From the NCBI GenBank assembly GCA_035995025.1, contig DASYKY010000043.1, positions 26,386 to 90,385 of the forward strand: a stretch of 64,000 nt of DNA, read 5' to 3'. This stretch comes from Actinophytocola sp035995025. Lineage in GTDB: Bacteria; Actinomycetota; Actinomycetes; Mycobacteriales; Pseudonocardiaceae. This document shows, piece by piece, positions 7,651 through 16,150 of the stretch. The notes beneath the pieces were generated by a model. That model saw only the letters and a list, made by a program, of their open reading frames with translations. It was not told where the DNA came from and did no database searches. The stretch's first letter is position 1. Each line of letters begins with the position of its first letter. Made by a program: the position numbers and the translations under genes.

Positions 7651-8978
7651 GGCTGCTCCCCCACTGCCGGTGCCACGGCGGCTGCCGCCGCGGCGGCGGC
7701 CGCGGGCAGGGCCGAGGCGATCACGTCGAAGGCCGCGTCGTCCATGGCCGCGTTCACGAACCACGCCTCGAACGCCGACGGCGGCGCGTACACGCCACGG
7801 TCGAGCAGTGCGTGGAAGAACGCCGGGAAGCGCCAGGTCTCGGCGGCCTTCGCGGCGGCGTAGTCGGGCACCGGCGCGTCGGTGAAGAACACCGACAGCA
7901 GGTTGCCGGCGAACTGCACCCGGTGCGCCACCCCGTGCTCGGTCAGCGCGTTGCCGATCAGCGCGCCGAGCCGGGTCGCGTTGCGGTCGAGCGCCGCGTA
8001 CACCTCGCCGGTGGCCGCGCGCAGCGACGCGAGGCCGGCGGCGACCGCGACCGGGTTCCCGGACAGCGTGCCCGCCTGGTACACCGGGCCCGCCGGGGCG
8101 AGCGCGGCCATGACGTCGGACCGGCCGCCGAACGCGGCCGCGGGCAGCCCGCCGGACATGACCTTGCCGAACGTGTACAGGTCGCCGGGCACCGGCTCGA
8201 TGCCGAACCAGCCGGCGGCCGAGACGCGGAAGCCGGTCATCACCTCGTCCATGACGAGCAGTGCGCCGTGCTCGGAGCACAGCGCCCGCAGGCCCTCGTT
8301 GAAGCCGGACCGGGGCGGGATCGCGCCCATGTTGCCCGCCGCCGCCTCGGTGATCACCGCCGCGATGTCCGGGCCGTGCTCGGCGAACACGGCGCGGACC
8401 GCGTCGAGGTCGTTGTAGGGCAGCACGAGCGTGTCCGCGGCGGTCGCGCCGGTGACGCCCGGCGTCGTCGGCAGCCCGAGCGTGGCCACGCCGGAGCCCG
8501 CGTCGGCGAGCAGCGCGTCCACGTGCCCGTGGTAGCAGCCGGCGAACTTCACGACCTTGCGCCGCCCGGTGAACCCGCGGGCGAGCCGGATCGCGCTCAT
8601 CGTCGCCTCGGTGCCGGAGTTGACCAGCCGCACGGCCTCGACCGGGGCGATCCGCCCGACGATCTCCTCGGCCAGCTCGACCTCACCCAGCGTCGGCGTG
8701 CCGAACGACAGCCCGGACGTGGCGGCCGAGCGGACCGCGTCCACCACCGCGGGATGCGCGTGGCCGAGGATCATCGGTCCCCACGAGGAGACCAGGTCGA
8801 CGTAGCGGGTGCCGTCGACGTCCCACAGGTACGGGCCCTCGCCGCGGACCATGAACCGCGGGGTGCCGCCGACCGCCTGGAACGCCCGCACCGGTGAGTT
8901 CACCCCGCCCGGCGTGACCGCTCGTGCCCGCTCGAACAGTGCCGCGGACCGCGCGGCGGTCCCCGTGTCAGTCGTCAC
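7647..8978 (-). CDS. hemL: Glutamate-1-semialdehyde 2,1-aminomutase
   Basis: 443-residue PLP enzyme that turns glutamate-1-semialdehyde into 5-aminolevulinate, the second step of the C5 heme pathway after HemA. Family signatures: VTPGGVNSPVRAF near residue 21, LVSSWGPMILGHAHP, the aspartate of VMDEVMTGFR, and the PLP lysine in YTFGKVMSGGLPAAA. It ends in an alanine run followed by VGEQP. Start GTG 8978 overlaps the upstream membrane gene by 11 bases. It lies six genes downstream of hemA-C-D-B on the same strand, so all early heme genes in the window could be on one transcript. Confidence 0.96.
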   Translation of the reverse strand: MTTDTGTAARSAALFERARAVTPGGVNSPVRAFQAVGGTPRFMVRGEGPYLWDVDGTRYVDLVSSWGPMILGHAHPAVVDAVRSAATSGLSFGTPTLGEVELAEEIVGRIAPVEAVRLVNSGTEATMSAIRLARGFTGRRKVVKFAGCYHGHVDALLADAGSGVATLGLPTTPGVTGATAADTLVLPYNDLDAVRAVFAEHGPDIAAVITEAAAGNMGAIPPRSGFNEGLRALCSEHGALLVMDEVMTGFRVSAAGWFGIEPVPGDLYTFGKVMSGGLPAAAFGGRSDVMAALAPAGPVYQAGTLSGNPVAVAAGLASLRAATGEVYAALDRNATRLGALIGNALTEHGVAHRVQFAGNLLSVFFTDAPVPDYAAAKAAETWRFPAFFHALLDRGVYAPPSAFEAWFVNAAMDDAAFDVIASALPAAAAAAAAAVAPAVGEQP

Positions 8979-9378
8979 CGCTCACCTTCGTGTTCACCTG
9001 CGTGTCCGGGGCCGTGTCCGGGGCCGTGTCGGGGGCCGCGACCGGGGCCGCGCCCTTCCGCGCGCGCCGGCGCCGCACCCGCACCGCGAGCAGGGTCTGG
9101 CGCACCGCGTCGACCAACAGCAGCGCGGCGAGCGTGCCGAACCCGACGGCGGCGGCGATCCAGTTGCCGTAGATCCGCTGGGAGTCCAGCACCACGCCAT
9201 CGGTGATCGGGGTGCTGATCGTGGCGAACCCGTGCGGCCACGCCCAGAACGCGCCCCACACGGCGAGCCCCGCGGCGACCAGCTCCACCAGCGCCACGAC
9301 CGCGCGGACCGGGCGGTGCAGCCGCGGCGGCCCGGTGGGTGGCGGCGCCACGACCTCGTCGGTGGCCGGTGCTGTCAC
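8968..9378 (-). CDS. Small membrane protein upstream of hemL, unknown function
   Basis: About 136 residues with a proline-rich head, a helix at HRPVRAVVALVELVAAGLAVWG, a second at NWIAAAVGFGTLAALLLV, then a basic cluster (RVRRRRARK) and a tail with a repeated APDT motif coded by a 12-base tandem repeat (9004-9040). I chose the GTG at 9378, which has GAGAGG eight bases upstream and leaves a 13-base gap after the previous gene; the GTG at 9411 would overlap it by 20 bases. No family recognised. It is one of four adjacent small membrane genes between hemB and hemL. Confidence 0.7.
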   Translation of the reverse strand: MTAPATDEVVAPPPTGPPRLHRPVRAVVALVELVAAGLAVWGAFWAWPHGFATISTPITDGVVLDSQRIYGNWIAAAVGFGTLAALLLVDAVRQTLLAVRVRRRRARKGAAPVAAPDTAPDTAPDTQVNTKVSGDD

Positions 9379-9391
9379 GACGGCAAGCCTC

Positions 9392-9982
9392 TCATGGGTA
9401 GGGATGCCCACCCCGGCGGGCGAGGCGGCGCTTGCGGTGCTCGACGAAGAACGCCGTGGACTCCCGGCGGAACATGTAGACCACCGCGGTGATCGAGAAC
9501 GCCACGTCCGCGAGGCTCCACATCAGGCTGAGCGCGGCGCCCGTGCTGGCGACCGCGGTGAGGAAGTTGAACGCGCCGAGGACCGCGAACATCGTCAGCA
9601 GGATGCGCGCCCAGCTGCGGCCCTGCCGCATCTTCAGCGCGAACAGCACGAACAGCGCGGCGAACAGCAGCACACCGAGGCCGAGCGACACCCGGGCGAT
9701 GGACATGCCGGTGGCCAGGTCCTCGTCGGTGACCCGCCGGCCGGAGTCCTCCACCATCTGGCGGGCGAACTGGTCGAGCCAGGCCTGGTCGAACAGCACG
9801 GTGACGACCGTGGCCGCGCTGGCGATCGTGGTGCTGGCGAGGCTCGCCAGGAACGCGTTGTCCACCGCCTTGGGGCGCGGGATCTCCGGCGCGCTCCCTT
9901 CCTGCACGGGCCGCATCGGCTCGTGCTGGAAGCCACGGTCCTGGAAGCCACCGTCGGGGTTCGGCACGTCCTCATTCAACAT
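9392..9982 (-). CDS. Four-helix membrane protein, unknown function
   Basis: About 196 residues: a polar head (PNPDGGFQDRGFQ, proline-rich), then membrane helices at LASLASTTIASAATVVTVLF, IARVSLGLGVLLFAALFVLF, RILLTMFAVLGAFNFLTAVA and LADVAFSITAVVYMF, and a basic C-terminus (EHRKRRLARRGG). ATG 9982 overlaps the previous stop by 11 bases. The layout (soluble head, four helices, basic end) matches the protein at 10430-11188, so the two may be diverged paralogues; the helices of both are spaced alike. Function unknown. Confidence 0.7.
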   Translation of the reverse strand: MLNEDVPNPDGGFQDRGFQHEPMRPVQEGSAPEIPRPKAVDNAFLASLASTTIASAATVVTVLFDQAWLDQFARQMVEDSGRRVTDEDLATGMSIARVSLGLGVLLFAALFVLFALKMRQGRSWARILLTMFAVLGAFNFLTAVASTGAALSLMWSLADVAFSITAVVYMFRRESTAFFVEHRKRRLARRGGHPYP

Positions 9983-10433
9983 GACCGGCCCCGGGCTCGA
10001 CGAGGCGGCGCAGCGCGTCGCGCAGCCCGTCGTCGTCGCGGGCCCAGGCGAGCGCCACGGTGTCGTCGGCCAGCCGCAGCGGGATCGCGGTCGTCCGGCG
10101 CGGAGTCGACCAGCCGCCACCGAGGATCCGCGCGCCCACGGGCGTGCCGACGTCGGTGACCGCGGCGATGGTGCCGACGCCGACCTTCTCGCGGCCCTGG
10201 GTGAGCGAGCCGGTGGTCAGCCGCACCAGGTAGACCTTGCGCCGCGCGGACACCCAGACGACCGCGCCGCCGAAGAGCACCACGGCGACGGCGAACCACT
10301 GCAGCCAGTGCACCGCGCCGGTGGTCACCTCGAGCACGACGCCGACGACCGCGAACGCCGGTCCCCACGCGAGCGGCCACCACGACGAGCCGTGCTCGGC
10401 GAAGAGCACCGGCTCGCCGTCGGGCTCACTCAC
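9972..10433 (-). CDS. Two-helix membrane protein, resembles DUF3093-type proteins
   Basis: 153 residues. Two membrane helices near the start (SSWWPLAWGPAFAVVGVVLE and WFAVAVVLFGGAVVWVSA) are followed by a soluble domain of about 90 residues with short beta-like segments (RKVYLVRLTTGSLTQGREKV, TTAIPLRLADDTVALAWA). The layout resembles DUF3093 proteins of actinobacteria; I could not confirm this. GTG at 10433 overlaps the upstream stop by four bases (GTGA). It sits between two four-helix proteins and may act with them. Confidence 0.7.
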   Translation of the reverse strand: MSEPDGEPVLFAEHGSSWWPLAWGPAFAVVGVVLEVTTGAVHWLQWFAVAVVLFGGAVVWVSARRKVYLVRLTTGSLTQGREKVGVGTIAAVTDVGTPVGARILGGGWSTPRRTTAIPLRLADDTVALAWARDDDGLRDALRRLVEPGAGHVE

Positions 10434-11188
10434 CGAGTGGTCTGGCGTGGCGGGAAGTACTCGCGGGTGGCCGGCAGGTACATCAGCGCGATCGCGACGG
10501 CCGCGAACAGCCCGCTGAGCTGGCCGAGGGCCGTGCCGAAGAAGTAGAAGTGGAACAGCAGCACGATCAGCGTGATGATCAGCGCCATCATCCGGGAGCG
10601 CCGCAGACCGTCCATCGCCTTGTACGCGAACAGGACCAGGAACGCGCCGAGCGCCAGCACGACCACCACGTACAGCCACAGCAGCGAGGTGACCGCCCGC
10701 TCGGCCTCCTCGGCGGTCAGCCGCCGCGTGGTGTTGATCTTCTGCGCCTGGTCGACCAGGTCCGCCTTCGACACGAACAGCACGATCGCGCTGCCCAGCC
10801 CGACCACGCCGGACGCGATCGCGAGGTAGAACGCGATCGTCAGCACCTTCGGGCGCGGCAGCTCGCCCCGGTGCCGGGCCGCCGCCCGCGCCGCTTCCCT
10901 GGCGGTCGGCATCACCGGCTCGTCGGCCGGCACCGGCGGCGCCTTCTCCAGCTCGGCGAACCCCGGGCCGCTCGGCGGCTCCGGCTCGCCGAGGGGCTCG
11001 GGCTCGCGCACGGGCTCCGGCTCGTTCTCGGCCGTCCCGACCGAACTGGTCTCCGGCTCCGAACTGGTCTCCGGCTTCGAATTGGTCTCCGGCTTCGAAT
11101 TGGTCTCCGGCTTGGTTTCCGGCGCCGCGTCGGCGTCCTTCGCGTCCACCGACGGCTCCGCAGGGTCCGAATTGCCTGGCTTCGTCAC
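10430..11188 (-). CDS. Four-helix membrane protein with a Glu/Pro repeat head
   Basis: 252 residues. The first 110 are acidic and repetitive: KPETNS occurs twice, then KPETSS and EPETSS, then several EPEP motifs. Helices follow at VLTIAFYLAIASGVVGLGSA, SLLWLYVVVVLALGAFLVLF, MMALIITLIVLLFHFYFFG and LSGLFAAVAIALMYLP. GTG at 11188 has GGAGAGG about 12 bases upstream, 30 bases after hemB. The repeated head is coded by near-identical 18-base units (11045-11110), a site likely to vary in length between strains. Function unknown; conserved position next to hemB (Rv0513/Rv0514 region) is inferred. Confidence 0.72.
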   Translation of the reverse strand: MTKPGNSDPAEPSVDAKDADAAPETKPETNSKPETNSKPETSSEPETSSVGTAENEPEPVREPEPLGEPEPPSGPGFAELEKAPPVPADEPVMPTAREAARAAARHRGELPRPKVLTIAFYLAIASGVVGLGSAIVLFVSKADLVDQAQKINTTRRLTAEEAERAVTSLLWLYVVVVLALGAFLVLFAYKAMDGLRRSRMMALIITLIVLLFHFYFFGTALGQLSGLFAAVAIALMYLPATREYFPPRQTTR

Positions 11189-11218
11189 GGGCGGCAGGTT
11201 ACCTCTCCAGTTCGCGGG

Positions 11219-12190
11219 TCATCGCAGCCAGCCCGCGGCTTCGACGGCCCAGTACGTCAGCACGACCTCCGCGCCCGCCCGGCGGATCGACGTCAGCGTC
11301 TCCAGCACGGCCGCGCGCCGGTCCAGCCAGCCGTTCGCCACGGCCGACTCGATCATCGCGTACTCGCCCGAGATCTGGTACGCCGCAACGGGAACGTCGC
11401 TGATCTCGGCCACCGCCCGGATCACGTCGAGGTACATCATCGCCGGCTTGACCATCACCAGGTCGGCGCCCTCGTCGAGGTCCAGCCGCACCTCGCGCAG
11501 CGCCTCGCGGACGTTGCCCGGGTCCTGCTGGTAGGTCTTGCGGTCGCCGGTCAGCGCGGACTCGACGGCGTCGCGGAACGGGCCGTAGAACGCCGAGGAG
11601 TACTTCGCCGAGAAGGCGAGGATCCCCGTGCCCAGGTGGCCGGCCCGGTCCAGCGCCTCGCGGACCGCGCCGACCTGGCCGTCCATCATCCCGCTGGGGC
11701 CCAGCAGGTGCGCGCCCGCTTCCGCCTGCGCGACCGCCATCTCGCCGTACAGGCGCAGTGTCGCGTCGTTGTCGACCGTGCCGTCCTCGCCGAGCACGCC
11801 GCAGTGGCCGTGGTCGGTGAACTCGTCGAGGCACAGGTCGGACATGAGCACGGTCGCGTCGCCGAGCTCGGCCCGCAGGTCGCGCAGCGCCACGTTGAGC
11901 ACGCCGTCCGGGTCGATGCCGCCGGAGCCGGTGGCGTCCCGCGTCCGCGGGACGCCGAACAGCATCAGCCCGCCGACCCCGGACTGCACCGCCTCGACGG
12001 CGGCCTTGCGCAGGCTGTCGCGGGTGTGCTGGACGACGCCGGGCATGGTCGCGATCGGCACCGGCTCGGTCGCGCCCTCCTTGACGAACATCGGCAGCAC
12101 GAGCTGGTTCGGCCGGACCGTGGTCTCGCCGACCAGCCCGCGCATGGCGGCCGTGGTGCGCAGCCTGCGCGGCCGATGGCTCGGGAACAT
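11219..12190 (-). CDS. hemB: Porphobilinogen synthase (delta-aminolevulinate dehydratase)
   Basis: 323 residues; joins two 5-aminolevulinate molecules to porphobilinogen. The two active-site lysines are in AFSAKYSSAFYGPFRDA and DLVMVKPAMMYLDV. The metal region reads SDLCLDEFTDHGHCGVL, with cysteines as in zinc-binding enzymes although the full CXCX pattern of the zinc class is not complete. The N-terminus RPRRLRTTAAMRGLVGETTV is typical. The ATG lies nine bases after the hemD stop, so both are on one transcript with hemA and hemC. Confidence 0.96.
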   Translation of the reverse strand: MFPSHRPRRLRTTAAMRGLVGETTVRPNQLVLPMFVKEGATEPVPIATMPGVVQHTRDSLRKAAVEAVQSGVGGLMLFGVPRTRDATGSGGIDPDGVLNVALRDLRAELGDATVLMSDLCLDEFTDHGHCGVLGEDGTVDNDATLRLYGEMAVAQAEAGAHLLGPSGMMDGQVGAVREALDRAGHLGTGILAFSAKYSSAFYGPFRDAVESALTGDRKTYQQDPGNVREALREVRLDLDEGADLVMVKPAMMYLDVIRAVAEISDVPVAAYQISGEYAMIESAVANGWLDRRAAVLETLTSIRRAGAEVVLTYWAVEAAGWLR

Positions 12191-12199
12191 GTGCGCCTC

Positions 12200-13744
12200 C
12201 TAGCGGCGGGCCCGCTTCGTCTTGCGCGGCGGCGGCAGCGCGCCCTCGGCCCGCAGCCGGGCGGCGTGCTCGGCGAGCGCATCCACCAGCGCCGCGATGT
12301 AGGGCTGCTCGGGCTGCACGTCCACACGCAGGCCGAACTCGCGTGCGGTCTCGGCCGTCTTCGGGCCGATGCAGGCCACGAGCGTGCGGGTGTGCGGCTT
12401 GCCCGCGATGCCGACCAGGTTCCGCACGGTCGACGACGAGGTGAAGCACACCGCGTCGAAGCCGCCGGTCTTGATCATCTCGCGGGTGTCGGCGGGCGGC
12501 GGCGCGGCGCGCACCGTGCGGTACGCGGTGACGTCGTCGATCTCCCAGCCGCGGTCGCGCAGGCCGGCGGCGAGCGTCTCGGTCGCGATGTCGGCCCGCG
12601 GCAGCAGTACGCGGTCCACCGGGTCGAGCACGTCGTCGTAGGGCGGGAACTCGTCCAGCAGGCCCTCACTGGACTGCTCGCCGCTCGGCACGAGCTCGGG
12701 GATGATGCCGAAGCCGCGCACCTTCTCCGCGGTGGCCTCGCCGACGCAGGCGATCTTCACGCCGGAGAACGCGCGGGCGTCCAGGCCGAACTCGGCGAAC
12801 TTCTCCCACACCGCGCGCACCGCGTTGGTGGAGGTGAAGATCAGCCACTGGTAGCGGCCGTCGACCAGGCCCTTGACCGAGCGCTCCATCTGCGCGGGGC
12901 TGCGCGGCGGCTCGACGGAGATCGTCGGCACCTCGGACGGGATCGCGCCGTGCAGCCGCAGCCGCTCGCTCATCTCGCCCGCCTGGTCCTTCGTCCGCGG
13001 CACGAGCACCCGCCAGCCGTACAGCGCGCGGGACTCCCACCATGACAGCTTCGTGCGGCCGGACACCGCCTGGCCGACGGTGACCACGAGGTTGCCGGCG
13101 ATCTCGCCCGCGTCCGCGGCGAGCGAGGCGAGCGTCGTGTCGAGCGTGCGCTGGCCGGAGCCGGTGCCGTCGGCGGTGACCGCCACCGGGGTCTGCGGGG
13201 CGACGCCGTGCTCGCCGAGCGCGGACGCGGCCTCGGCCAGATGGCTCGAGCTCGCCAGCAGGACGATCGGGCCCGGGGCTGCCGCGAGGCCGGCCCAGTC
13301 CACCTCGCCCCGGACGTCGACCTCGGTGTGCACGGAGCCGAGCGCGATGCCGGCATAGGCCGGGACCGCGGTGCCCGGAGGCACCCCGGGCACCACGTCG
13401 AACACGGCGCTCGTGCGGGCCACCGCCTGCGCCTCGGCGACGAGCGCGGCGTGGGTCAGCGGGTCGCCGGACACCAGGCGGATCACGGTGCGGCCCGCCT
13501 TGGCCTCGGTGACGAGGTCCTTCGCCACGTCGGCCGGGTCGCCGACGGCGGGCCGGACCTCGATGTCGCCCTCGACGTCCTCGCCGGCGAGCTCGAGCAC
13601 TCCGGGCGGTACGTCGGGGTCGGTCACCACGAGCTCTGCCCGGGCGAGCAGTTCCTTGGCCCGGACGGTAAGGAGCCCGGCGTCGCCGGGCCCGGAGCCG
13701 ACGAACGCGATGCGCCCGATGCTCTTACGGGTACGGGTGGTCAT
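12200..13744 (-). CDS. hemD: Uroporphyrinogen-III synthase fused to a degenerate SUMT-like domain
   Basis: 514 residues in two domains. Residues 1-245 look like a uroporphyrin-III C-methyltransferase: VGSGPGDAGLLTVRAKELLA and PAYAGIALGSVHTEV. The usual GGDPFVFGRGGEE loop, however, reads SGDPLTHAALVAEAQA, so methyltransferase activity is doubtful. Residues 250-490 are HemD: GWRVLVPRTKDQAGEMS, WLIFTSTNAVRAVWEKF, CVGEATAEKVRGFG, DAVCFTSSSTVRNLVG. HemD cyclises hydroxymethylbilane to uroporphyrinogen III. The tail PPPRKTKRARR is basic. Actinobacterial genomes usually carry this fusion between hemC and hemB, as here. Confidence 0.93.
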   Translation of the reverse strand: MTTRTRKSIGRIAFVGSGPGDAGLLTVRAKELLARAELVVTDPDVPPGVLELAGEDVEGDIEVRPAVGDPADVAKDLVTEAKAGRTVIRLVSGDPLTHAALVAEAQAVARTSAVFDVVPGVPPGTAVPAYAGIALGSVHTEVDVRGEVDWAGLAAAPGPIVLLASSSHLAEAASALGEHGVAPQTPVAVTADGTGSGQRTLDTTLASLAADAGEIAGNLVVTVGQAVSGRTKLSWWESRALYGWRVLVPRTKDQAGEMSERLRLHGAIPSEVPTISVEPPRSPAQMERSVKGLVDGRYQWLIFTSTNAVRAVWEKFAEFGLDARAFSGVKIACVGEATAEKVRGFGIIPELVPSGEQSSEGLLDEFPPYDDVLDPVDRVLLPRADIATETLAAGLRDRGWEIDDVTAYRTVRAAPPPADTREMIKTGGFDAVCFTSSSTVRNLVGIAGKPHTRTLVACIGPKTAETAREFGLRVDVQPEQPYIAALVDALAEHAARLRAEGALPPPRKTKRARR

Positions 13745-13774
13745 TCCTCGGCCACTTCCTATCGATCTTCTCGA

Positions 13775-14740
13775 TCACTGCTCAGGGCCGGACAGCACGC
13801 CGGCTCCGAGCTCGAGCAGCTCGGCGGCCAGCGCACGCCCGAGCTGCTCACCTTCGGTCAGGTCACCGGTGGCCGAAGCCCGCAGGAGGTCGACGGCAGA
13901 ACCTTCGAGGTTCGCGTCAGCGGACCAGTTCGCGGCCGCGACCCCGCGCAGGGACAGGCGGAGTACCACCCGGTCCTCGCTGTCGAGGTCCTCGACCACG
14001 TCGGCCAGTGCGCCAACCGGTGCGCTGCAGCCGGCCTCGAGCGCGGCCAACATCGCGCGCTCGGCGGCCACCGCGTACCGGGTGGCTTCATCGTCCACAA
14101 TGGACTGCAAGAGGTGTTCGGTATCCATGTCGTCGACCCGGCACTCCACCGCGAGCGCCCCCTGCGCCGGTGCGGGCAGTACCTGGATCGGGTCGAGCAC
14201 CTCGGTGATCTCGCCCAGCCTGCCCAGCCGGGCGAGGCCGGCCCGCGCCAGCACGACGGCATCCAGCTCGCCGTCGGACACCTTGCGGATCCGGGTGTCC
14301 ACGTTGCCGCGGATCGGGATGATGGAAAGCCCCAGGCCCAGCGCCTGGATCTGGGCGGCCCGCCGCGGCGAGCCGGTGCCCACCCGGGACCCGGGCGGCA
14401 GCTCGCCGAGCGTCAGCCCGTTCCTGGCCACCAGCGCGTCCCGGGGGTCGGCCCGCGGGGGCACCGCGGCGAGCGACAGTCTCGGGTCGGGCTTGGTCGG
14501 CAGGTCCTTGTAGGAGTGCACGGCGACGTCGACCGTGCCGTCGGCCAGCGCGTCACGCAGCGCCGAGGTGAACACGCCGATGCCGATCTCGGCGATCGGC
14601 GCGGAGGAGCGGTCGCCGGGCGTCACGACGGTGACCAGCTCGACCTTCGCGCCCTCCTTCTCCAGCGCGTCGGCGACGGTCCCCGACTGCGCGAGCGCCA
14701 GCGCGCTCCCGCGCGTCCCGATGCGGATCGTCCGGCTCAC
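13775..14740 (-). CDS. hemC: Hydroxymethylbilane synthase (porphobilinogen deaminase)
   Basis: 321 residues; polymerises four porphobilinogens. Signature segments: RIGTRGSALALAQSG at the start, HSYKDLPT, and the cofactor cysteine in ALEAGCSAPVGALAD near residue 240, where the dipyrromethane is bound. GTG at 14740 overlaps the hemA stop by four bases, so translation is coupled. The gap to hemD is 30 bases. Confidence 0.96.
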   Translation of the reverse strand: MSRTIRIGTRGSALALAQSGTVADALEKEGAKVELVTVVTPGDRSSAPIAEIGIGVFTSALRDALADGTVDVAVHSYKDLPTKPDPRLSLAAVPPRADPRDALVARNGLTLGELPPGSRVGTGSPRRAAQIQALGLGLSIIPIRGNVDTRIRKVSDGELDAVVLARAGLARLGRLGEITEVLDPIQVLPAPAQGALAVECRVDDMDTEHLLQSIVDDEATRYAVAAERAMLAALEAGCSAPVGALADVVEDLDSEDRVVLRLSLRGVAAANWSADANLEGSAVDLLRASATGDLTEGEQLGRALAAELLELGAGVLSGPEQ

Positions 14741-16047
14741 CGCTCACCGTCCAGCTCGGTGAGCGCCGCCGGCACGGCCGGGTCGAGCGCGAACAGCTCG
14801 CGCAGCGCCTCGGCGTACTCGGCGCCGCCGGGGCCGGAGGCCAGCTCCTTGACCCGCACCGTCGGCGTGTGCAGCAGCTTGTCCACCACGCGGTGCACGG
14901 TCTGGGCCACCTCGTCGCGGACCTTCGGCTCGATCTGGCCGAACTGGGCACCGAGCCGCGAGTCCAGCCGCAGCAGCTCGGCGTCCACGACCTCGGCGGC
15001 GCGCCGGCGCAGCGCCGTGACGGTCGGCGTGACCTCCGCGGAACGCTGGGTCGCGAGGTACGCGCGGACCTCGTCCGCGACGATCCCGGTGGCGCGGCGG
15101 GTGTCCAGCCCGCTCGGGGCGGCGGCGAGGCGGCGCTGCAGGCTCTCCAGGTCGACGATCGTGACGCCGTCGAGGTCGGCCACGTCGGCGGCCACGTCGC
15201 GCGGCAGGCCGAGGTCGCAGACCACGAGCGGGCTCGTGCGCGGCCGCACCGCGCCGCTGTCGATCACCGTGCCGGACGCGCCGGTGCAGGAGACCACGAG
15301 GTCGGCGGCGGCGATCCGGTCCGCCAGGTCGTCCAGGCCCACCGCGGTGGCCGGCACGCCCTGCTCGCGCTGCAGCTCGGCGAGCCGCGCGCCGGCGGCG
15401 GTGGTGCGGTTGGCGACGACGATCTCGCCGATGCCCGCGCGGCGCAGCGCCGCGGCGGTGAGCCCGCCCATCGAGCCCGCGCCGACGATCACCGCGCGGC
15501 GGCCGGCGAGGCCGCCCAGCTGGCGGTCGGCGTCCGCGAGCGCCTCGGACACGACCGAGCCACCTGCGGAGTCCAGGTCGGTCTCGGTGTGCACCCGCTT
15601 GCCGACCCGCAGCGCGCGCTGGATCAGCTCGTGCAGCGTGCGGCCGACCGTGCCGGCCTCGCGGGCGGTGGCGTAGGCGGCCCGGACCTGGCCGAGGATC
15701 TGCGACTCGCCGACCACCATGGAGTCGAGCCCGGCGGTGACGGAGAACAGGTGGCCGACCGCGGACTCCGCGTAGTGCACGTAGAGGTGCTCGTACAGCT
15801 CACCGGTGTCGAGCCCGGAGTGGCGGCCCAGCACGGTGACGATGTCCGCGAGCCCGCCGTGGAAGGCCTGCACGACCGCGTAGACCTCGACGCGGTTGCA
15901 CGTGGTCACCAGCGCGGCCTCGGTGATGTTGGCGCAGCGCAGCAGCTCGTCGAGCAGCTTGCCCGCCTCGCCCGCCGGCACCGTGGCGCGCTCGAGGACG
16001 CGCAGGTCGGCGGACCGGTGCGAAAGCCCGACCGCAATGACACTCAC
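14737..16047 (-). CDS. hemA: Glutamyl-tRNA reductase
   Basis: 436 residues; the first committed step of C5 tetrapyrrole synthesis, reducing glutamyl-tRNA to glutamate-1-semialdehyde with NADPH. The catalytic cysteine is in TTCNRVEVYAV near residue 50, the nucleotide fold starts at AVIVGAGSMGGLTAAAL, and GESQILGQVRAAYA is the family signature. GTG 16047 has AGGTGAT a few bases upstream. It directly follows rex with a 100-base spacer holding a 30-bp tandem repeat. The rex-hemACD order is conserved in Streptomyces. Confidence 0.96.
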   Translation of the reverse strand: MSVIAVGLSHRSADLRVLERATVPAGEAGKLLDELLRCANITEAALVTTCNRVEVYAVVQAFHGGLADIVTVLGRHSGLDTGELYEHLYVHYAESAVGHLFSVTAGLDSMVVGESQILGQVRAAYATAREAGTVGRTLHELIQRALRVGKRVHTETDLDSAGGSVVSEALADADRQLGGLAGRRAVIVGAGSMGGLTAAALRRAGIGEIVVANRTTAAGARLAELQREQGVPATAVGLDDLADRIAAADLVVSCTGASGTVIDSGAVRPRTSPLVVCDLGLPRDVAADVADLDGVTIVDLESLQRRLAAAPSGLDTRRATGIVADEVRAYLATQRSAEVTPTVTALRRRAAEVVDAELLRLDSRLGAQFGQIEPKVRDEVAQTVHRVVDKLLHTPTVRVKELASGPGGAEYAEALRELFALDPAVPAALTELDGER

Positions 16048-16090
16048 GACATCACCTCGCAGGCTCGGTGTTGCCGCTCGCGGTCGCCCT

Positions 16091-16150
16091 GTGACATGTG
16101 TTCGCTCGCAGGCTCGCCCCGTGACGTTTGTTCGCTCGCAAGCTCGCTCA
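16091..16150. repeat. Family C tandem repeat: two 30-bp units between rex and hemA
   Basis: Two adjacent 30-bp units (16091-16120 and 16121-16150) share about 25 of 30 bases, with common core TTCGCTCGCARGCTCGC and first bases GTGAC. A partial third copy (TCGCAGGCTCG) lies near 16058-16070. The second unit ends in the rex stop codon, so the array begins exactly where the rex frame ends. Thirty bases equal ten codons, and on the minus strand one frame reads SELASEQTS / GEPASEHMS, so it could be a decayed coding repeat. Nothing else is seen in this spacer. Confidence 0.75.
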
